Shown: positions 7,827 to 16,699, counted from the stretch's first letter. The stretch: 64,000 bases of DNA from Blastococcus mobilis (GCF_900188025.1 NZ_FZNO01000009.1:1-64000); one strand, 5' to 3'. A program made the numbers and translations. The notes: generated by a model not told the origin, from the sequence alone.

Positions 7827-8356
7827 CGGGGCCGACGGAGCTGCCGGTGCCCGACACCGCCGACGTCCGCATCGGCCCGGAGGTCTCCGAGGAGATCCTG
7901 TCGGTCCTGCCGCTGCTCGGGGAGTGGCACGGCGAGGGCCAGGGCGCCGGCGCCGCCGGTGATCACCGCTTCGGTCAGTGGATCCGGTTCAGCCACGACG
8001 GCCGTGGCTTCCTCGCCTACGAGTCGCGTACCTGGCGGCTCACCGACGACGGCGCCATCGTCGGCCCCGACATCCGGGAGACCGGCTTCTGGCGGCCCCG
8101 TGGTCAGGACGACGTCGAGCTGCTGGTCGCCAGCCCCGAGGGGGTCGTCGAGCTCTACGTCGGCCGCGCCCGGACGACGACGAGCTGGGAGCTGACGACC
8201 GACGTCATGGCCCGGACCCCCGACGCGCCGGACGTCACCCGGGCGGTGCGGCTGTACGGCATCGTCGAGGGCGCGCTGATGTACGCGATCGACCGGGCGG
8301 GCCCGGACGAGGCGCCGCGACCCTGGATGTCGGCCCGGCTCGAGCGGCTGCGGTGA
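7823..8356 (+). CDS. Nitrobindin-like (FABP-fold) protein without the heme histidine
   Basis: 177 residues. The nitrobindin GxWxGxG motif is present (LGEWHGEGQG), followed by a beta-barrel rich in WRL, FWRP and WEL strands. In heme-binding nitrobindins a C-terminal His (as in PHLSA) ligates iron. Here the matching stretch reads RPWMSARLERLR, so Trp or Met replaces it. It therefore belongs with ferric nitrobindin-like proteins that lack the ligand. Heme or peroxynitrite chemistry should not be assumed. Coupled upstream to the 34-aa peptide and downstream to DUF885 (GTGA). Confidence 0.8.
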   Translation: MTGPTELPVPDTADVRIGPEVSEEILSVLPLLGEWHGEGQGAGAAGDHRFGQWIRFSHDGRGFLAYESRTWRLTDDGAIVGPDIRETGFWRPRGQDDVELLVASPEGVVELYVGRARTTTSWELTTDVMARTPDAPDVTRAVRLYGIVEGALMYAIDRAGPDEAPRPWMSARLERLR

Positions 8357-10047
8357 GCAGCAGCACTCCGCGCCAGGTCGCGGACGCCTACGTCGAGGCG
8401 GTCTGCGACCTGGACCCGATCGTGGCGGCCTCGCTGGGCAACCGGCCCGGCGACGACCGGCTGCCCGACTTCGGGCCGACGGGCCTGGAGGCCGAGGCCG
8501 AGCTGGCCCGGACCACGCTGGCCGAGCTGGACCGCGTGCTGGAGGCGGACCCGACGCTGCTGGACCACCCGGTCGAGCGGGGGTGCGCCCGCCTGCTGCG
8601 CGAGCGACTCGGTGCGGAGCTCGCCGTCCACGAGTCAGGCGAGGGTTACCGGTCCCTGTCGAATCTGTTCAGCCCGGTGCACTCGGTCCGCCAGGTCTTC
8701 ATGCTGATGCCCGCGGTGACCGAGGAGGACTGGGCGGTCATCGCCCGGCGGATGGCCCGGGTCCCGGAGGCCTACCGCGGCTACCGGGCCTCCCTGGACG
8801 AGGGCGCTCGGCGGGGTCTGTTCGTCGCGCCGAGGCAGGTGCGCACCGTCGTCGGCCAGCTGGACGAGTGGCTGGCGGGGCCGTACTTCGCGACCTTCGT
8901 CGCGGCCGGTCCCGACACCCTGCGCTCGCAGCTGCACGAGGCCGCTGGCGCCGCGGACGCGGCGGTGGCCGGCATGCGCGACTATCTGCGCGACGAGTAC
9001 GCGCCCCGGGCTGCGGGGACGCCGGACGCCGTGGGTCGGGAGCGCTACGCCGTCGCCGCCCGACGCTGGACGGGCTCGGACCTCGGCGCCGGACAGGGTC
9101 TCGAGGAGGCCTACGCCTGGGGCTGGGCAGAGCACCGGCGGATCCTGGCCGAACAGTGGGCCGAGGCCGAGAAGGTCCTCCCCGGCGCGACGCCGATGGA
9201 GGCCATGCGCTGGCTGAACGAGCACGGCCCCGCGGTGGAGGGCGTGGCGGCGATCCGCGAGCGGCTCCAGGCGATGATGGACGAGGCGATCGAGGCCCTC
9301 GACGGCACGCACTTCGACCTCGCGGAGCCCGTCCGGAAGGTCGAGGCGATGATCGCCCCGCCGGGCAGCGCGGCCGCGCCCTATTACACGCGTCCGGCGC
9401 AGGACTTCTCCCGGCCCGGTCGAACCTGGCTGCCCACGCTGGGCCGCGAGCGTTTCCCGCTGTGGGACCTGATCTCGATCTGGTACCACGAGGGCGTTCC
9501 CGGCCATCACCTGCAGCTGGCGCAGTGGGCCTACGTCTCGGGGGAGCTGTCGACGTACCAGACGTCACTGGGCTCGGTCGGGGCGAACGTCGAGGGCTGG
9601 GCGCTCTACGCCGAGCGCCTGATGGACGAGCTCGGCTACCTGGCCGACCCAGCCGCGCGGCTGGGCTACCTCGACGCCCAGCAGCTGCGGGCGGTCCGGG
9701 TGGTCATCGACATCGGCATGCATCTCGGGCTGCCGATCCCCGAGGACGCCGAGGGGGTGCTCGCCGGCCACCGGGGGAAGCCGTGGACGCCGGAGCTGGC
9801 GCGGGCCTTCCTCGGGGAGAGCTCCGGCGCCGATCCTGCGTTCCTCGACAGCGAGCTGGTGCGCTACCTCGGGCTCCCCGGGCAGGCGATCAGCTACAAG
9901 CTGGGGGAGCGGGCGTGGCTTGCGGGCCGGGCGGCGGCGCAGCGGGCCCGCGGCGCGAACTTCGACCTCAAGGCCTGGCACATGGCCGCGCTGTCGCAGG
10001 GCTCGCTCGGCCTCGACGACCTCGCCGCGGAGCTGGCGCAGCTCTAG
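8353..10047 (+). CDS. DUF885-family putative metallopeptidase
   Basis: 564 residues from a GTG that overlaps the upstream stop. Helical DUF885 protein with HEGVPGHHLQ around residue 380, an HExxxxHH motif suggesting a zinc peptidase site. GWALYAERLMDELGY follows about 40 residues later and supplies the Glu typical of this group. No signal peptide is seen, so probably cytosolic. The annotation is by motif; substrates are unknown. Its TAG stop shares the palindrome CTAG with the stop of the convergent gene. Confidence 0.85.
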   Translation: MSSSTPRQVADAYVEAVCDLDPIVAASLGNRPGDDRLPDFGPTGLEAEAELARTTLAELDRVLEADPTLLDHPVERGCARLLRERLGAELAVHESGEGYRSLSNLFSPVHSVRQVFMLMPAVTEEDWAVIARRMARVPEAYRGYRASLDEGARRGLFVAPRQVRTVVGQLDEWLAGPYFATFVAAGPDTLRSQLHEAAGAADAAVAGMRDYLRDEYAPRAAGTPDAVGRERYAVAARRWTGSDLGAGQGLEEAYAWGWAEHRRILAEQWAEAEKVLPGATPMEAMRWLNEHGPAVEGVAAIRERLQAMMDEAIEALDGTHFDLAEPVRKVEAMIAPPGSAAAPYYTRPAQDFSRPGRTWLPTLGRERFPLWDLISIWYHEGVPGHHLQLAQWAYVSGELSTYQTSLGSVGANVEGWALYAERLMDELGYLADPAARLGYLDAQQLRAVRVVIDIGMHLGLPIPEDAEGVLAGHRGKPWTPELARAFLGESSGADPAFLDSELVRYLGLPGQAISYKLGERAWLAGRAAAQRARGANFDLKAWHMAALSQGSLGLDDLAAELAQL

Positions 10048-10772
10048 CAGCGGGACGGAAGCGGGTTCACCGGGTCGACGGCCACCGGGTCGTCCGGTGC
10101 CGCCGGTACGACCTCCAGGCCCGGCGCCGCCAGCAGCTCGGTGATGCAGGCGGCGCTGCCGCCGACGTAGGTGCTCATGAGGTCGATGTCGGTGACGACG
10201 CACCAGGCCTGGTCGGCCGGCCACCAGAGATTGGCGCTCTGCTCGTGCGGCTCGGGCGCCAGATTGCGGGCGGCGTCGCCCACCGTGCCGTCCACCAGGA
10301 CGACGTCGTGGCCGCCGCGCAGGAGGAGCCGCGGCGGCACGTCGGGCGAGGGGAGGTCGTAACCGAAGCCGTCCCAGCGACCGAAGAGGCACGCTGCGGA
10401 CGTCCCGGTGTGCCCGGCCAGCACGTCGGCCAGGCGGCGGGCGACGGGCACGGCCAGGTGGCCCTCGCTCGGGGCGTCGTCCCAGACGGGGGGCTGGCTG
10501 TCGGAGGACACGAAGTCCCAGCTGCCGGTGACCGATGCCCACTGCATCAGCGGGTGCGCGACGGTGCCGTTGTGGGCGGCGACCTCGGCCCACGGGACCT
10601 CGATGTCGTCGTTCCCGGCATAGCGCACGGCCGGATGGAAGAGACGCGCGTAGGCCTCGAACACGGCTGGGACGAGCGCACCCACGGTGCCCGGCTCGCC
10701 GCGGCGCCGGGCGGAGGAGATCCACACACCCCGGGAGACGTCGGTCCGGACCGGTAGTCCGCCGAGTTCCAC
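10044..10772 (-). CDS. Conserved hypothetical protein
   Basis: 242 residues from a GTG at 10772. Recognisable actinobacterial features are VFEAYARLFHPAV, VPWAEVAAHNGTVAHPLMQW and a C-terminal WWPADQAWCVVTDIDLMSTYVGGS. I do not recognise a fold or function. The start is supported by TACATT exactly 6 bases upstream on the same strand (leaderless). A longer in-frame upstream extension is low complexity and unlikely. The stop is shared as CTAG with DUF885. Confidence 0.7.
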   Translation of the reverse strand: MELGGLPVRTDVSRGVWISSARRRGEPGTVGALVPAVFEAYARLFHPAVRYAGNDDIEVPWAEVAAHNGTVAHPLMQWASVTGSWDFVSSDSQPPVWDDAPSEGHLAVPVARRLADVLAGHTGTSAACLFGRWDGFGYDLPSPDVPPRLLLRGGHDVVLVDGTVGDAARNLAPEPHEQSANLWWPADQAWCVVTDIDLMSTYVGGSAACITELLAAPGLEVVPAAPDDPVAVDPVNPLPSRC

Positions 10773-11091
10773 GGCTGGAATGTACCCAGGGAACGGACAA
10801 CCCCCGGGCTGCTCCGCGGCGCTGTCCTCCGGAGAGGGAGCTGCACGCGGGCCGACTGGACAAATGTCGGCAGCCCGGGGGTCGGGTGACTGTCCGGTTC
10901 TCGCTCGCCGCCGTACGACGGACGGGCGATCATGCCGTCGTTCGGATCTCACTCCGAACGGGCGGCCCATCTGGACGGCGGCTAGCGGACAGCCACCTCA
11001 CGAGTCCTGTAGCTAAGCAAAGTTACGGACCACCTCCTCTCTCGTGTACGACGAAAGTACGTCGGATCCGGAGGGTCGGCAACGAGGATTT
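10773..11091. other. Intergenic region with a perfect hairpin
   Basis: 319 bases downstream of nhaA and upstream of the hypothetical gene (both minus strand). It contains the leaderless -10 of the hypothetical gene near 10773-10784 and a perfect 8-bp hairpin CGTTCGGA-TCTCAC-TCCGAACG at 10939-10960, a plausible nhaA terminator. The part next to nhaA (about 11000-11090) is unusually AT-richer. No ORF with coding character is seen. Confidence 0.5.
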
Positions 11092-12468
11092 TCAGCTCTC
11101 CGCGGACGGCGGCACCGTGCGGCCGGGAGGCGGCGCACCCTTCCAGTCGGGGTCGTGGTCGGCGCGGTCGTCGACGGTGTCCCAGGCGTCGGGGACGCCG
11201 TCCTGGTCGACGTCGCGCTGCTCCTCCTCGTACATCTGCCTGTACCGACGGTTGCGCAGGCGCAGCAGGACGGTGGCCAGCAGCGCAGCGGCGACCGTGC
11301 CGGCCAGGATGCCCACCTTCGCGTGGTCGTAGTTCTCGCTCTCGGCGCCGTAGGCCAGCTCGGTGATCAGCAGCGAGACGGTGAAGCCGATCCCGCCGAG
11401 CAGGGACAGCCCGATGACGTCGGGCCAGCCGAGCTTCTCGTCGAGCTCCGCGCGGGTGAACCGCGAGACCAGCCAGGTGGCACCCGTGATGCCGATCGTC
11501 TTGCCCAGGACCAGGCCCACCATGATGCCGACCGCGATGCTGTCGCCGAGCGAGGCGCCCAGTCCTGACATCCCGCCCACGGCGACGCCGGCGGAGAAGA
11601 AGGCGAACACCGGGACGGCGACGCCGGCCGAGAGCGGGCGGAGACGGTGCTCGAAGTGCTCGGCCAGCCCCGGCCCGGCGTCCGGCCCGCCGGCTGCCTC
11701 GCTGCGCACGACGGGCACCGTGAAGGCGAGCAGCACGCCGGCCACGGTCGCGTGCACCCCCGACTCGTGCATGAGCACCCAGGTGAGGACGGCGAGCGGC
11801 AGCAGCAGCCACCAGGACCTGATCCGCTTCTGGACGAGGACGCCGAAGACCGCCAGCGGCACGAGGGTGAGCGCGAGGGAACCGAGCGAGAGCGATTCGG
11901 TGTAGAAGATCGCGATCACGACGATGGCGAGCAGGTCGTCGACCACGGCAAGGGTGAGCAGGAACGTCCGCAACGCGCTGGGCAGGTGGGTGCTGATCAC
12001 CGCGAGGACGGCGAGGGCGAAGGCGATGTCGGTCGCGGACGGGATCGCCCAGCCGCGCAACGACCCCTCCGGTCCGCCGAGGTTGAACAGCACGAAGATC
12101 AGCGCGGGCACGACCATGCCCCCGACGGCGGCGGCGATCGGCAGTGCCGCGCGGTGCGGTTCCCGGAGGTCGCCGGCGACGAACTCACGCTTCAGTTCCA
12201 GTCCGGCGACGAAGAAGAAGATCGCCAGCAGGCCGTCGGCCGCCCAGGTGCCCAGCGTCAGGTCCAGGTGGAGGGATGCCGGCCCCACGCGTGTGTCGCG
12301 CAGCGTCTCGTAGGCCTCGCCCCAGGGCGAGTTGGCCCAGACCAGGGCGATCGCCGCGCCGGCCAGCAGCAGGGCCCCGCCGACGGTCTCCCTGCGCAGG
12401 ACGGAGGCGATGCGCTGGGCCTCGGGCCACGAACCGCGACCGAAGAGGGTGGGGGACGGGTTGCTCAC
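11092..12468 (-). CDS. nhaA: Na+/H+ antiporter NhaA with a charged C-terminal tail
   Basis: 458 residues. The NhaA fold is clear from [46 protein letters not shown] and the paired transport aspartates in [16 protein letters not shown]. It exchanges Na+ for H+ across the membrane. It is about 70 residues longer than E. coli NhaA. The extra cytosolic tail contains [12 protein letters not shown], a DxDxDGxxDxxD calcium-loop pattern. GTG start at 12468 with GGAG nine bases upstream; ACACTA at 12536-12541 is TAGTGT on the minus strand, a possible -10. Divergent from a Fur-family regulator. Confidence 0.92.
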   Translation of the reverse strand: MSNPSPTLFGRGSWPEAQRIASVLRRETVGGALLLAGAAIALVWANSPWGEAYETLRDTRVGPASLHLDLTLGTWAADGLLAIFFFVAGLELKREFVAGDLREPHRAALPIAAAVGGMVVPALIFVLFNLGGPEGSLRGWAIPSATDIAFALAVLAVISTHLPSALRTFLLTLAVVDDLLAIVVIAIFYTESLSLGSLALTLVPLAVFGVLVQKRIRSWWLLLPLAVLTWVLMHESGVHATVAGVLLAFTVPVVRSEAAGGPDAGPGLAEHFEHRLRPLSAGVAVPVFAFFSAGVAVGGMSGLGASLGDSIAVGIMVGLVLGKTIGITGATWLVSRFTRAELDEKLGWPDVIGLSLLGGIGFTVSLLITELAYGAESENYDHAKVGILAGTVAAALLATVLLRLRNRRYRQMYEEEQRDVDQDGVPDAWDTVDDRADHDPDWKGAPPPGRTVPPSAES

Positions 12469-12582
12469 GGGGGCGGCTCCAGTTGCAGGGTCGGGTCGGA
12501 CGTTGCCGACCAGACTTCCCGGCGCACCGGGGACCACACTAACGGCGGGGGCTCCCCGGGGGGACGGGCATAGGCTCGCCGT

Positions 12583-13047
12583 GTGGGACACGGGCACGAG
12601 GGAACGGCGCCGCTCGCGGAACGGCTGCGCGCGCGGGGGCTGCGGCTGACCGCCCCGCGGCAGCGGGTTCTCGCTGCGGTGACCGCCCTGGAGCACGCGA
12701 CGCCGGAGGCGATCGGCGCCCGGCTGCGCGAGGAGGCCGGCCCGGACGGCACCGCTCCCGACACCTCGACGGTCTATCGCAACCTGGAGCTGCTGGAGCG
12801 GCTCGGTCTGGTGTGGCACACCCACCTCGGCAAGGGCGCGCCGGTCTACCACGCCGCTGAGCGCCCCCACCTGCACGTCGTCTGCCAGTCCTGCGGCGAG
12901 ATCGCCTCGGCGCCTCCGGACCTCCTGGACAGCGCCGCGGAACGTCTGGCGGCCGACCTGGGTTTCACCGTGGACGTAGGGCACGTCGCCCTGTCCGGGA
13001 CGTGCCGCGCGTGCCGCGAACTAGCCGGATCGGAGCATCCCTCATGA
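12583..13047 (+). CDS. Fur-family metalloregulator (Fur/Zur-like)
   Basis: 154 residues. N-terminal winged helix ([38 protein letters not shown]), then a dimerisation domain with two structural-zinc CxxC pairs (CQSCGE and CRACRE) and the H-rich sensing region HTHLGKG...HLHVVC. Metal specificity cannot be fixed from sequence. The CxxC pairs and HLHVVC favour a Zur- or Fur-like iron/zinc sensor over PerR. A TAGGCT box ends 6 bases before the GTG, so the transcript is probably leaderless. The stop overlaps the ygfZ ATG. Divergent from nhaA. Confidence 0.88.
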   Translation: MGHGHEGTAPLAERLRARGLRLTAPRQRVLAAVTALEHATPEAIGARLREEAGPDGTAPDTSTVYRNLELLERLGLVWHTHLGKGAPVYHAAERPHLHVVCQSCGEIASAPPDLLDSAAERLAADLGFTVDVGHVALSGTCRACRELAGSEHPS

Positions 13048-14171
13048 CCTCGTCCACCCCCGACCCGACCCGACCCTCGTCACCCCTGCTGTCCCGTCCT
13101 GGCGCGGTCGTCGTCGAGGGCGGTGTGGTCGCTGCCCACTACGGCGACCCGCTGCGCGAGCAGCGGCTGCTGGCCGAGGGAGTCGGTCTGGTCGACCGCA
13201 GCGACCGGGACGTCGTCAGCGTCCCGGGCACCGACCGGCTGACCTGGCTGCACAGCATCACCAGCCAGCACCTGGACCGGCTGACCGACGGTTCCGGCAG
13301 CGAGGCGCTGGTGCTCTCACCGCACGGCCACGTCGAGCACCACCTGGTCCTCGCCGAGATCGGGGGGACCACCTGGGCCGATGTCGAGCCGGGCACGGGG
13401 GCGGCGCTGCACGCGTTCCTGGAGCGAATGCGGTTCATGCTCCGGGTCGAGCCGCAGCGGGTGACCGAACGGTGGGCCGTGCTCAGCCTCGTCGGACCGC
13501 GGGTCGAGGACGTCCTCGCCGCGGCGGAGCTGCCGGTACCGACGCAGGCCTATGAGGTCCGGTCGACGAGCGGCGGCTTCGTACGACGCATGCCCCCGAT
13601 CGGCGACGGCGCCCCCGTGGTCGACCTGGTCGTCCCCCGGGCGGAGCTGGGCGCGGCGGCCGACCGGCTGCTGGACGCGGGAGCCGGCCTGGCCGGCGTC
13701 TCCGCCTACGAGGCGCTCCGGGTGGAGGCCCGGCGTCCCCGGCTCGGCGTGGACACCGACCACCGGACGATCCCCAACGAGCTGCCCTGGTTGCGTACCG
13801 CCGTGCACCTGGACAAGGGCTGCTACCGCGGGCAGGAGACGGTCGCCCGCGTGCACAACCTGGGACGCCCGCCGCGGCGGCTGGTCCTCCTCCACCTGGA
13901 CGGCGTCAGCGAGGTGCTGGCCGAGCCGGGCACCCCGGTGCTCGCCGGCACCCGCGAGGTCGGCCGGGTGGGCAGCGTCGTGCGTCACCACGAGCTGGGG
14001 GTCGTCGCACTGGCCCTGGTGAAGCAGTCGGTGCAGCAGGACGCCGTCCTGACGGTGGCCGGGTCCACGGCCGCGATCGACCCCGACGACGCCCCGGCCG
14101 AGGCCGACGACACCCTGGCCGCGGCCCGCGAGCGAGTCCGCGCCGTGCGGTCTGCCACGATCGGCCGGTGA
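13044..14171 (+). CDS. ygfZ: YgfZ-type folate-binding Fe-S maintenance protein
   Basis: 375 residues related to the GcvT aminomethyltransferase fold. The family signature K-G-C-x-x-G-Q-E occurs as DKGCYRGQETVARVHNLG near residue 255, with the functional Cys. YgfZ/IBA57 proteins help maintain certain Fe-S clusters using tetrahydrofolate. Start ATG overlaps the upstream fur-like stop, and the end overlaps the next gene (GTGA), so fur-ygfZ-BKACE form one operon. Confidence 0.9.
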   Translation: MTSSTPDPTRPSSPLLSRPGAVVVEGGVVAAHYGDPLREQRLLAEGVGLVDRSDRDVVSVPGTDRLTWLHSITSQHLDRLTDGSGSEALVLSPHGHVEHHLVLAEIGGTTWADVEPGTGAALHAFLERMRFMLRVEPQRVTERWAVLSLVGPRVEDVLAAAELPVPTQAYEVRSTSGGFVRRMPPIGDGAPVVDLVVPRAELGAAADRLLDAGAGLAGVSAYEALRVEARRPRLGVDTDHRTIPNELPWLRTAVHLDKGCYRGQETVARVHNLGRPPRRLVLLHLDGVSEVLAEPGTPVLAGTREVGRVGSVVRHHELGVVALALVKQSVQQDAVLTVAGSTAAIDPDDAPAEADDTLAAARERVRAVRSATIGR

Positions 14172-15007
14172 CTCACAGCACGCTCATCACCGTCGCCCCC
14201 ACCGGGGCCGAGTCGGCGAAGGCCGACGTCCCGGCCCTGCCGGTCACGATCGATGAGGTGGTGGCGACGGCGCGGGACTGCGAAGCCGTCGGCGCCTCGG
14301 TGATCCACCTGCACGTGCGGGACGCCGACACACGGCCCACGCTCGACCTCGGCCGGGTGCGCGAGGTCGTCAGCGCGGTGCGCGAGAACACCGACCTGAT
14401 CGTCCAGCTCTCCAGTGGTGGCGCGGTCACCGACCCGTTCGACGCCCGGCTCGCCGTCCTCGACGCCGAGCCCGACGCCGCGTCGCTGACGCTCGGCACG
14501 GTGAACTTCGGCCGGGACGTCTTCTCCAACCCCTGGGACCTGATCGTCGAGCTGCACACGCAGATGCAGCAGCGCGGGATCGTGCCCGAGTACGAGGTGT
14601 TCGACCTCGGGCAGCTGGCCACCCTGACCCGTCTCCTGGACCGGCACGGCCTGCCGCACGGCGGCCGCGTGCACGTCGACCTCGTGATGGGCGTGCCGGG
14701 AGGGATGCCGGGCACGGCGCAGGCGCTGACCGCGTGCCTGCCGTTCCTCCCGCCCGGCGCGACGTTCGCCGCGACGGGGGTGGGGCGGACGTCGCTGCCG
14801 GTGATGCTGGCCGCGCTGTCGGCCGGCGGTCACCTGCGGGTGGGGATGGAGGACACCCTCACCTACGCTCCGGGCGAGCCGGTGCGCGACAACGCCCAGC
14901 TGGTGGCCCGCGCGGCCGGTCTCGCCCGGATCGCCCAGCGCCCGCCGATGAGTACCGACGATGCCCGCAGCTTCCTGGGCATCAAGCCGATGGAGGTCGC
15001 ACTGTGA
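14168..15007 (+). CDS. BKACE-family beta-keto acid cleavage enzyme (DUF849)
   Basis: 279 residues with a TIM-barrel BKACE layout. The metal-binding HLHVRD is near residue 48, VQLSSGG near 82, and the phosphate/ligand loop VDLVMGVPGGMPGTA near 165. Family members condense or cleave beta-keto acids with acetyl-CoA through a Zn site. Which keto acid is used cannot be told. GTG start is coupled to ygfZ. The stop is joined to rsiG by repeat R4. Confidence 0.85.
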   Translation: MTHSTLITVAPTGAESAKADVPALPVTIDEVVATARDCEAVGASVIHLHVRDADTRPTLDLGRVREVVSAVRENTDLIVQLSSGGAVTDPFDARLAVLDAEPDAASLTLGTVNFGRDVFSNPWDLIVELHTQMQQRGIVPEYEVFDLGQLATLTRLLDRHGLPHGGRVHVDLVMGVPGGMPGTAQALTACLPFLPPGATFAATGVGRTSLPVMLAALSAGGHLRVGMEDTLTYAPGEPVRDNAQLVARAAGLARIAQRPPMSTDDARSFLGIKPMEVAL

Positions 15008-15084
15008 GCGAGCTCCCGAGCTCACCGATGAGCACAGCAGCCCGGCGGACGCCGTCGACGAGCGCCAGTGAGGAGAGCAAGTGA
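15004..15084 (+). repeat. Bridging repeat R4, copy 1 (26-codon mini-ORF)
   Basis: An 81-base unit starting at a GTG that overlaps the BKACE stop (GTGA) and ending with a TGA that overlaps the rsiG GTG (GTGA). It encodes a 26-residue peptide beginning MSELPSSPMSTAARR and ending TSASEESK. It aligns without gaps to the equally long unit between rex and hemA (52 of 81 bases identical by my count, including an 11-base identical run CGACGAGCGCC). Function unknown; translational coupling is implied by layout. Confidence 0.7.
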
Positions 15085-15641
15085 GCCCGAAGCCCACCCC
15101 GGCCGGGGGTGCCGCTGTCGACGCGCTCCTGGAGCCGACCTTCCTCGAGGACGCGACGGCCCAGCCGATGGCCGAGGTCCGCCGGCTGCGCCGCGAGGCC
15201 GAGCAGCAGGAGGTCAACCTCTCCTACACGCGGCGACTCCTGCAGGGGCGGCTGGACATCGTCCGGCGCGAGCTGCAGCGGCGTGCCGAGCACGACGGCC
15301 GCTCGCTGGTGGACCTCCTGCCGGAGATCCTGTCGGAGAAGGGGCGCGGCCCGGCGCACGGGCTGGGCCGGCACCAGACCGTGCAGCCGCACGCCCCGGA
15401 GGAGTACGAGTCCTGGGTGAACGGGCTGACCAAGGGCGTGGACATCTCGGCGATCTCCGATCTGACCGACGCCAAGTTGGAGAAGGCGGCCCGCGCTCTC
15501 GCCGAGGCCGAGCGCGACCTGTCCGAGCGCCGTCGCGGCGTGCAGCAGGTCATGGACGGGCTGGCCGCCGAGCTCGGCCGCCGGTACCGGGACGGCGAGG
15601 CGGACGTCGCCGCCCTGCTGGCCGACGAGGGCCGGCACTGA
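15081..15641 (+). CDS. rsiG: RsiG-family anti-sigma factor (c-di-GMP-binding helical protein)
   Basis: 186 residues, largely helical. It carries two exact copies of the c-di-GMP-binding pattern E-x3-S-x2-R-x3-Q-x3-D: EVNLSYTRRLLQGRLD (about residues 43-58) and ERDLSERRRGVQQVMD (about 145-160). In Streptomyces, RsiG binds c-di-GMP through these motifs and sequesters the sporulation sigma factor WhiG. No whiG is in this window. The GTG start has GAGGAGAGCAA upstream, the 3' part of repeat R4. The gene is followed after 1 base by repeat R1 copy B. Confidence 0.85.
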   Translation: MSPKPTPAGGAAVDALLEPTFLEDATAQPMAEVRRLRREAEQQEVNLSYTRRLLQGRLDIVRRELQRRAEHDGRSLVDLLPEILSEKGRGPAHGLGRHQTVQPHAPEEYESWVNGLTKGVDISAISDLTDAKLEKAARALAEAERDLSERRRGVQQVMDGLAAELGRRYRDGEADVAALLADEGRH

Positions 15642-15642
15642 T

Positions 15643-15696
15643 GGCCCCGTCCAGAGGCTCGCTCCGAGCGTGCGAGGAGTGAGGGGGACGGGGTCC
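15643..15696 (-). repeat. Hairpin repeat R1, copy B (inverted orientation)
   Basis: GGCCCCGTCC ... GGACGGGGTCC, the reverse orientation of copy A. It begins one base after the rsiG stop and runs into the start region of the asparaginase gene. A 13-codon frame from the ATG at 15641 (TGATG at the rsiG stop) ends on a TGA overlapping the GTG at 15679, so the repeat itself bridges the two genes translationally. Confidence 0.75.
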
Positions 15697-16662
15697 TTCG
15701 ACTGGCCGGACAACCCGGTGCTGGTCGAGGTCTGGCGGTCGGGCTTCCTCGAGTCGGCGCACCGCGGTTCCTTCGTCGTCCTGGACGCCTCCGGTGCCGT
15801 GGCCTTCGCGGAGGGCGCCGTCGACCGGCCGATCCTGCCGCGGTCGTCGAACAAGCCGGTGCAGGCGACGGCCATGCTGGCGGCCGGTTGGACCCCGCGG
15901 TCCGCGCGAGAACTGGCCATCGCGGCCGGTTCGCACAACGGCGAGGACGGCCACCGGGAACTGGCGGACGCGATGCTGGCGGCCGTCGGGCTCGGTCCGG
16001 ACGACCTGGGCTGCCCGCCCGCGCTGCCGATGCACGATCAGACCCGGGCGGCCTGGGTGGTCGAGGAGCGCAGCGCCGACCGGCTGGCGATGAACTGCTC
16101 GGGCAAGCACGCCGCGATGCTGTCGGCCTGCGTGGCCGCCGGGTGGCCGACCGCCGGCTACCTCGAGCGCGACCATCCGCTCCAGCAGGCGATCGAGGCG
16201 CGACTGGCGGAGGCGGCCGGTGAGCCGGTGACGGCCGTCGTCGTGGACGGGTGCGGTGCGCCGCAGCACGCGCTGTCGGTGACCGGGCTGGCCCGGGGCG
16301 TGCTGTCGCTGGTGCAGGCCGCGGAGGGCACCCGCGAACGAGCGGTCGCGGACGCGATGCGGGCCGAGCCGTGGTTCGTCGCCGGTACCGGCCGGGAGGA
16401 CACCGAGCTGATGCAGAGCCTCCCCGGGCTGCTGGTGAAGGGGGGCGCCGACGGTGTGCACGTCGCGGCGCTGCCCGGTCGCGGTGCGGTCGCGCTGAAG
16501 CTGGACGACGGGGGCGACCGGGGGCGGACCCCGGCGCTGGCGGCGGGCCTGCTGCGGCTCGGGGTGCCGGCGGAGGCGCTCTCGCGGTGGTTGCTGACCC
16601 CGGTGTCGGGGGGTGGCGGCGTCGTGGGGGAGGTCCGCGCCGCGCCGTCCCTGAGCGGCTGA
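15679..16662 (+). CDS. Asparaginase-II family protein
   Basis: About 327 residues of the asparaginase II family (PF06089 type), which differs from classical L-asparaginases. Features: VLVEVWRSGFLESAHRG at the start, SNKPVQATAMLAAGW, AAGSHNGEDGH near 80, MNCSGKHAAMLSAC near 140 and VVVDGCGAPQHALS. Predicted to hydrolyse asparagine or related amides. GTG 15679 is favoured because it overlaps the stop of the mini-ORF in repeat R1 (GTGA). GTG 15670 or GTG 15718 (VLVEV) are alternatives, and the first dozen residues would be repeat-encoded. Confidence 0.82.
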   Translation: MRGTGSFDWPDNPVLVEVWRSGFLESAHRGSFVVLDASGAVAFAEGAVDRPILPRSSNKPVQATAMLAAGWTPRSARELAIAAGSHNGEDGHRELADAMLAAVGLGPDDLGCPPALPMHDQTRAAWVVEERSADRLAMNCSGKHAAMLSACVAAGWPTAGYLERDHPLQQAIEARLAEAAGEPVTAVVVDGCGAPQHALSVTGLARGVLSLVQAAEGTRERAVADAMRAEPWFVAGTGREDTELMQSLPGLLVKGGADGVHVAALPGRGAVALKLDDGGDRGRTPALAAGLLRLGVPAEALSRWLLTPVSGGGGVVGEVRAAPSLSG

Positions 16663-16699
16663 CCAGCTGGTTTTCCTGTGATCGGTCTCACCCCAGCCT

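Noticed and set aside
7978-8352. N-terminal extension of DUF885 upstream of GTG 8353
   Set aside because: It lies out of frame over the nitrobindin-like gene and is Arg/Pro-rich; the conserved protein begins at 8353 with a 4-base overlap.
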